From NCBI GenBank assembly GCA_019414565.1, contig DXLU01000018.1, positions 50,689 through 114,688 of the forward strand: DNA of 64,000 bases, written 5' to 3'. A program made the translations under genes and the position numbers. Source of the DNA: Collinsella sp. GTDB lineage: Bacteria; Actinomycetota; Coriobacteriia; Coriobacteriales; Coriobacteriaceae. Under the pieces are notes generated by a model. That model was given only the letters and a program-made list of their open reading frames with translations, did not search any database and had not been told where the DNA came from. Shown piece after piece: positions 59,740 to 64,000 of this stretch (position 1 is the stretch's first letter; every line of letters begins with the position of its first letter).

Positions 59740-60885
59740 CTACACGTAGACCTTGTCGAGACGCATACCAAAGCCGCAAGCGACCTCGTAGTTAATCGTG
59801 CCGCGTAGGCGCGCCATCTCGTCCATGGTAATCTCGGCATCTCCATCGCGGCCGACAATGATCATCTCGTCACCATACTCGGCCTCGGGAATCTCATGCG
59901 CCGGGTTGGACTGAATGGCGACCATAAACTGGTCCATGCAGATATTGCCCACCTGACGCACACGCTCGCCGCGATACAGCACGTCCATACGATTGGAAAG
60001 CGTACGCGAAAGGCCATCGGCATAACCGATCGGAAGGGTGCAGATCTGAACGCGCGTGCGCGGTACGCGGTAGGTAAAGCCGTAGCCCACGCCCTCGCCC
60101 ATCGCAGGATGCGCCACGCGCGTCACACGCGCGTGGACGCTCATGACGGGATCAAGCTGCATCACGCGACCACTCAGCTCACATGGCTGCAGACCATACA
60201 AACCGATGCCGGCACGAATCATGTCAAAGTGCATTGAAGAATCGAGCATCGAGGACGGCGTATTGGCACAATGCACGATACCGCATTCAAAACCTGCGTC
60301 CTTAATGGCCTGAACGGCCTCGGTAAAACGCTGGCACTGCAGCTTGTAGTCCCAACCCGAAGGTTCATCAGCCGTGGCAAAGTGCGTAAATACGCCGTCG
60401 CACTGGATGCCGCGATGGAAACTGATGCCGCGTACAAAGTCGAGCACCTGTGTGTAGTGAACACCGATACGATTCATGCCCGTCTCGATGGCAAGATGGT
60501 ACTTGCCCACCTTGCCCGCCGCGACGGCGCATTCGCCATACGCAAGAGCAAAATCGGACGTATAGACCGAGGGCATGATATCGAATTCGAGCAATGCAGG
60601 AATAGCCTCGATAGGCGGCTCACTTAGAATCAGGACGGGCTTAGTAATCCCGCCCTGACGGAGCCCAACGCCCTCGTTAACCGTCGCCACGGCAAACATG
60701 TCGGCACCGGCCGAATACATGATCTTGGCACACTCAACAGCTCCATGACCATAAGCATCGGCCTTGACCACGCAGCACAGGCGCTGACGCGGATTCAACA
60801 AGTTCTTATAGGCCCTCGTGTTGCGACGGAGCGACCCGCGGTCGATCTCGACCCAGGACCAGCGCGTCAAATCGGCTTTATTCAT
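59740..60885 (-). CDS. alr: alanine racemase
   Basis: 381 residues. PLP Lys in CCVVKADAYGHGAVECAKIM, AIETGMNRIGVHY, MIRAGIGLYGLQP, and the catalytic Tyr in GEGVGYGFTYRVPRTRV; QVGNICMDQFMV near the C-terminus. Makes D-alanine for peptidoglycan. Lies 2 nt after nnr. Confidence 0.96.
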   Translation of the reverse strand: MNKADLTRWSWVEIDRGSLRRNTRAYKNLLNPRQRLCCVVKADAYGHGAVECAKIMYSAGADMFAVATVNEGVGLRQGGITKPVLILSEPPIEAIPALLEFDIMPSVYTSDFALAYGECAVAAGKVGKYHLAIETGMNRIGVHYTQVLDFVRGISFHRGIQCDGVFTHFATADEPSGWDYKLQCQRFTEAVQAIKDAGFECGIVHCANTPSSMLDSSMHFDMIRAGIGLYGLQPCELSGRVMQLDPVMSVHARVTRVAHPAMGEGVGYGFTYRVPRTRVQICTLPIGYADGLSRTLSNRMDVLYRGERVRQVGNICMDQFMVAIQSNPAHEIPEAEYGDEMIIVGRDGDAEITMDEMARLRGTINYEVACGFGMRLDKVYV

Positions 60886-60887
60886 GA

Positions 60888-62504
60888 TTAGTCATCCGAC
60901 CCTTCGTCCATGATTCCCAGATCTTCGAGCGCATCCTTTGCCGCCAGCTCCATGGCAGGACCGATCAAGTCGATAAGATCGGTCGCGATGACGCTCTTCT
61001 CACCATACTCCGTCGCCGCGGCAAAACCGGCGTAGCTGTGAAGTGCGACGGCGTACGAATACAGCAACTCCCAACGATCCATCTCGTCGCGCATGGTGGC
61101 AAGCGTGCCGGCCAAAATACCCGCGAGAACATCACCCGAACCGGCAGTTGCCAGAGAAGCCGGACCCGAGAGCGGCAGCAGCACACGCTCAACGCCACAG
61201 ATAGCCGTCGTCGGCCCCTTGGCAATGACCACCAGATTGTCGGAGCCTGCAGCCCAGACAACCTTCTGCGCGGCCGCAATCGCGGTACCAAGGTCGTTCA
61301 CCTCGTCACCGGCAACCAGGCGCGAAAGCTCACGATAGTGCGGCGTCATAACCAACGGCTGCTCGCGGCGATACATCTCGGGGTTACTATCAATACCGTC
61401 AATGGCAATCTTAGCAAGGCAGTTGAGTGCATCGGCGTCCAAAATTAGCGGTACATCAAGCTCGAGCAAGCCCGAAACCACCTGCATAGCGCCGGCAGAC
61501 GTCGTCATACCGGGACCGCACAGCACGCAGCTGTACTTCTTTGCGATCTCGCACACCGTCATGCGCGCAGCGGCGCCAAAGGAGCCGCGGGAATCAGACG
61601 GAATAGCAAAGACCGGAATCGAAGGAAGTGCCATGCGAATGAGATTGGCGCAGGCGTCAGGAGCCGCGACTGCCACGTAACCAGCACCCGCGCGAGCTGC
61701 AGACTTGGCCGCCATAATGGCAGCACCAGGATATTGCGAGGATCCGGCGACAATAAGCACGGAGCCACGGGAATACTTATCGATATTCGATGGTAGCGGA
61801 GCAAAGTAATCAACTAAGTCACCGGGCTCGACAATCTCGGCGGCGTGGTCGACATCATCGATGACCTCGTCAAGACGGTCGTAAAGATTGCCGCAGATCA
61901 AATCGCCAGCATACTCAGGACCATCAGCGCTATACAGACCAATCTTGGGCGCAATCATCGTCACCGTGCGCTCGGCACGAATGCAGTCGTCATCAACAAC
62001 GCCCGTCTCTGCATTCAGGCCCGAGGGGACATCAATGGATACGACACAATCGGCGCATTCATTGACCGTAGGAATCCAAATGGAGAACGGCGCACGCAGA
62101 TTCCCGTGGAAACCGGTACCAAAAATGGCATCGACAACAACATCGGCCTTATCGATCAAAACCTCGAGTTCATCACGCGAGGGGCCGACGCAAACGTGCA
62201 CATCGCGGCCGGCAGTACGACGAGCAACATGACGTGCCAGAGCAGCAGGAATCTCATCCGGTTCAACCGGAGAAACGATATCCACGTCCACACCCTTATG
62301 GCTCAGGATATCGGCGGCAACCCAACCGTCGCCGCCATTATTACCAAAACCGACCAAAACGAGAACCCGATCGGGATTGAGCTTCAAGACCTCGTTAGCG
62401 GCAAACTCACCCGCTAGCTCCATAAGCTCGGCCTTCGAAGTCCCTTCGCGTTCGATGATATCCTCGAGACGAACGACTTCTTCGGTACTCAAAACCGGTT
62501 TCAT
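60888..62504 (-). CDS. nnr: bifunctional NAD(P)H-hydrate epimerase / ADP-dependent dehydratase
   Basis: 538 residues. N-terminal YjeF_N epimerase (about 1-215) with VLVGFGNNGGDGWVAADILSHKG and VVDAIFGTGFHGNLRAPF; C-terminal carbohydrate-kinase-like dehydratase with GSVLIVAGSSQYPGAAIMAAKSAARAGAG, PLILDADALN, VMTPHYRELSRL and ATAGSGDVLAGILAGTLA. Repairs hydrated NADH/NADPH. Starts at the base after the acpS stop codon (62505). Confidence 0.96.
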   Translation of the reverse strand: MKPVLSTEEVVRLEDIIEREGTSKAELMELAGEFAANEVLKLNPDRVLVLVGFGNNGGDGWVAADILSHKGVDVDIVSPVEPDEIPAALARHVARRTAGRDVHVCVGPSRDELEVLIDKADVVVDAIFGTGFHGNLRAPFSIWIPTVNECADCVVSIDVPSGLNAETGVVDDDCIRAERTVTMIAPKIGLYSADGPEYAGDLICGNLYDRLDEVIDDVDHAAEIVEPGDLVDYFAPLPSNIDKYSRGSVLIVAGSSQYPGAAIMAAKSAARAGAGYVAVAAPDACANLIRMALPSIPVFAIPSDSRGSFGAAARMTVCEIAKKYSCVLCGPGMTTSAGAMQVVSGLLELDVPLILDADALNCLAKIAIDGIDSNPEMYRREQPLVMTPHYRELSRLVAGDEVNDLGTAIAAAQKVVWAAGSDNLVVIAKGPTTAICGVERVLLPLSGPASLATAGSGDVLAGILAGTLATMRDEMDRWELLYSYAVALHSYAGFAAATEYGEKSVIATDLIDLIGPAMELAAKDALEDLGIMDEGSDD

Positions 62505-63044
62505 CTATGCTCCTAGCGTATCTTGCGAAGCATCGCCCAGGTGCTCCGTCAATGCTGAATTCTGCAGCTGCTCGAGCTCATCTAATACAGAGCGAGCCTC
62601 TTTAAATGTCTGCGCAACGCGTTTCTTGGTGCTCACCTTTTCATCTTTTGGCTTAGGCCGAGCATCTTCGGTAATCGCGATGGCATTCGCAACGGCCAAG
62701 TCTCCCGTAAGCGTAATGGAAAGAGCGACCTCAACAACGCCCAGTTCTTGAGCGATCTCGAGAGCACGGCCCGAAAGCAGCGCCTTCGGTTTGCCGAGTT
62801 TATCACGCGTTACCGAAACATCCTTGCGACCCACGCCTTGACTAAAACCCGTGCCGAGAGCTTTAAGCACCGCCTCGCGCGAAGCAAAGCGGCTCGCATA
62901 GTGAGCAGCGGGACGCGATGATGCATCGCAATACGCACGCTCTTCTTCGGTAAACACACGCCGAGCAAACGACGGCGTCATTTCAAGAATTGATTTCATG
63001 CGGGAAATCTCGACGATATCAACGCCGATACCAGCTTCAGCCAT
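62505..63044 (-). CDS. acpS: holo-[acyl-carrier-protein] synthase
   Basis: 179 residues. GIGVDIVEISRMKSIL, RRVFTEEERAYC and SRFASREAVLKALGTGF are the AcpS motifs, with the Mg-binding Asp and Glu. Transfers phosphopantetheine from CoA to ACP. The core ends near residue 128; a charged tail of about 50 residues (KPKDEKVSTKKRVAQTF...) is unusual and helical. ATG 63044 has GGAGGTGA 6 nt upstream. First gene of the acpS-nnr-alr-udg-tsaE-tsaBID run. Confidence 0.95.
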   Translation of the reverse strand: MAEAGIGVDIVEISRMKSILEMTPSFARRVFTEEERAYCDASSRPAAHYASRFASREAVLKALGTGFSQGVGRKDVSVTRDKLGKPKALLSGRALEIAQELGVVEVALSITLTGDLAVANAIAITEDARPKPKDEKVSTKKRVAQTFKEARSVLDELEQLQNSALTEHLGDASQDTLGA

Positions 63045-63156
63045 GTTCACCTCCATATCGCACAGACTAAGTTATTGTAGCCCGTTCGCAGAAGATGCGA
63101 CAAACGAGGGTTATAAAACACAGCTACTATGTGAGACAAATTGCCCGAGATATCAG

Positions 63157-63894
63157 AACCACCCTTAAAAAGGGTGGTTTGCTCTTAGGGTATAACCCAC
63201 GGGCCCCGGGCTCGCGTCTAAAGGCGCGGGCCCGGACTTCGTCCAGGCCTAGTGCATCTTGACCCGTGGCGCGCCGGTCGAACCGGCAGCATCACCCCCT
63301 CTTGAAGGGGTCCTCGCACTCCTTCACGCTCAGCTTGTCCAGCGCGATGTCGTGGGACTCCTGCTCCCTGATGTACTTGGCGATCGTCGCCTCGTCCGGG
63401 CCGACGGTGGACACGTAGTAGCCCTCCGCCCAGAACTTCCTGTTGCCGAACTTGTACTTGAGGTTGGCGTGCCTGTCGAATATCATCAGCGAGCTCTTCC
63501 CCTTCAGGTAGCCCATGACGCTCGCGACGCTGTACTTCGGCGGGATCGCCAGCAGCACGTGCACGTGGTCGGGCATCAGGTGCCCCTCGATTATCTCGAT
63601 CCCCTTGTACTCGCACAGCTTCCTGAGGATCTCCCCTATGTCGCCCCTGATTTGGTTGTAGATCACTTTGCGCCTATACTTCGGCGTGAACACGATGTGG
63701 TACTTGCACATCCACTTCGTGTGGGAAAGGCTGTAGGCCTTCTGGGCCATGGCGACCACCCCTTCGACTCGAATTCTTGACGGCCTGAACAATCGTCAAT
63801 ATCGGTCGGAGGGGTGGCTTTGTAAAGCCGTTTGTCTCCACCCGCGTAGCGGGTGGTTTAAAGCTGGCCGCTGCGCGGCCAGCAGACTAAAGTC
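63157..63894. mobile_element. IS200-like insertion sequence (IS200/IS605 family, tnpA only)
   Basis: Subterminal hairpins flank the transposase: AACCACCC-TTAAAAA-GGGTGGTT (63157-63179) on the 3' side and CCACCCGC-GTA-GCGGGTGG (63838-63856) plus CTGGCCGC/GCGGCCAG (63864-63882) on the 5' side. Hairpin ends on one strand, not terminal inverted repeats, are normal for Y1 single-strand transposases. Exact cleavage points are not resolved. No TnpB gene. Confidence 0.65.
63292..63750 (-). CDS. tnpA: IS200-type Y1 transposase TnpA
   Basis: 152 residues, full length. HUH motif in GHLMPDHVHVLLAIPP, catalytic Tyr in AEGYYVSTVGPDEATIAKYIREQ; KYHIVFTPKYRRKVIY near the start is the family signature. Cuts and joins single-stranded DNA at the element ends. 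ATG 63750 has AAGGGGTGG upstream. The frame is intact, so the element may be active. Confidence 0.95.
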   Translation of the reverse strand: MAQKAYSLSHTKWMCKYHIVFTPKYRRKVIYNQIRGDIGEILRKLCEYKGIEIIEGHLMPDHVHVLLAIPPKYSVASVMGYLKGKSSLMIFDRHANLKYKFGNRKFWAEGYYVSTVGPDEATIAKYIREQESHDIALDKLSVKECEDPFKRG

Positions 63895-63900
63895 TTGAAA

Positions 63901-63931
63901 CAAAAAAGGGGGAGGCCGCGAGGCCTCCCCC
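63901..63931 (-). terminator. terminator for a minus-strand gene beyond the window end
   Basis: Perfect 10-bp stem GGGGGAGGCC / GGCCTCCCCC, GCGA loop, followed on the minus strand by TTTTTTG. The bases 63932-64000 may hold the end of that gene, but too little is visible to choose a frame. Confidence 0.75.
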
Positions 63932-64000
63932 TTCTTCAAGTCATCCGACGGCTCGGTGCCGTCCACCGGTCAGCGGCGCCCTGGCCTCCCACGGGCTGGC

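Noticed and set aside
63045..63291. TnpB guide (omega) RNA downstream of the transposase
   Set aside because: Hairpins are present but there is no TnpB gene, so an IS200-type end is the simpler reading.

Overview
The window is 64 kb of GC-rich actinobacterial chromosome. Gene content and style point to class Coriobacteriia, most like Collinsella: many PTS transporters in a high-GC genome, GntR/UTRA regulators, a TsaB-RimI-TsaD fusion, a HisZ-HisG fusion, a fused CydD-CydC-like exporter, and many palindromic intergenic elements. The genus call is inference. No phage, plasmid backbone, CRISPR array or rRNA operon was seen; one IS200-type element lies near the right end.

Layout. 1-8 kb: end of a sensor histidine kinase, an orphan PTS IIB plus a VOC protein, a membrane-anchored hypothetical, tRNA-Leu(UAA), ppx/gppA, a DivIC/FtsB-like gene, eno, mazG, a YfcE-type phosphodiesterase and a stand-alone LarC C-terminal half. 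8.5-12.6 kb: fused CydDC-like ABC exporter followed by a YgbA_NO protein. 12.7-22 kb: histidine biosynthesis, with a PHP histidinol phosphatase converging on the operon hisZG-D-C-B-H-A-F-I-E. 22-30 kb: an Amadori-compound (fructoselysine/glucoselysine type) locus with a mannose-family PTS (IIA, IIB, IIC, IID), two SIS-domain proteins, an epimerase and two overlapping GntR regulators. 30-34 kb: LacI regulator, murB, a secreted coiled-coil NlpC/P60- or CHAP-type hydrolase. 34-48 kb: galE, malQ, glgP, a sugar ABC transporter (SBP, two permeases, ATPase), a GntR regulator and a PTS IICB protein fused to a HAD phosphatase. Copies of the HutC-type operator GTnTAnAC link the malQ, ABC and PTS promoters. 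48-56 kb: polyprenyl synthase, a peptidoglycan-binding-domain protein, tRNA-Gln(UUG), a repeat-rich gap, a large protein with a TOPRIM/JetD-like C-terminus, and cstA behind an apparent leader-peptide attenuator. 56-64 kb: acpS-nnr-alr-udg-tsaE-tsaBID, then the IS200 element.

The most unusual content is intergenic. Four elements (about 32.7, 51.1, 55.9 and 56.1 kb) share a 69-nt core with an apical hairpin that covaries between copies, and each core sits at the tip of a 28-33 bp stem whose sequence is different in every copy but almost perfectly self-complementary. Several other inverted repeats (2.7, 13.6-13.9, 14.6-14.7, 17.0, 30.3, 50.6 kb) have the same design, and many begin 1-14 nt after a stop codon. 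A separate region (39.54-39.76 kb) carries six copies of a 15-bp motif in strictly alternating orientation at about 40-bp spacing, and an AT-rich 230-bp element with 34-bp terminal inverted repeats lies at 50.67-50.90 kb.
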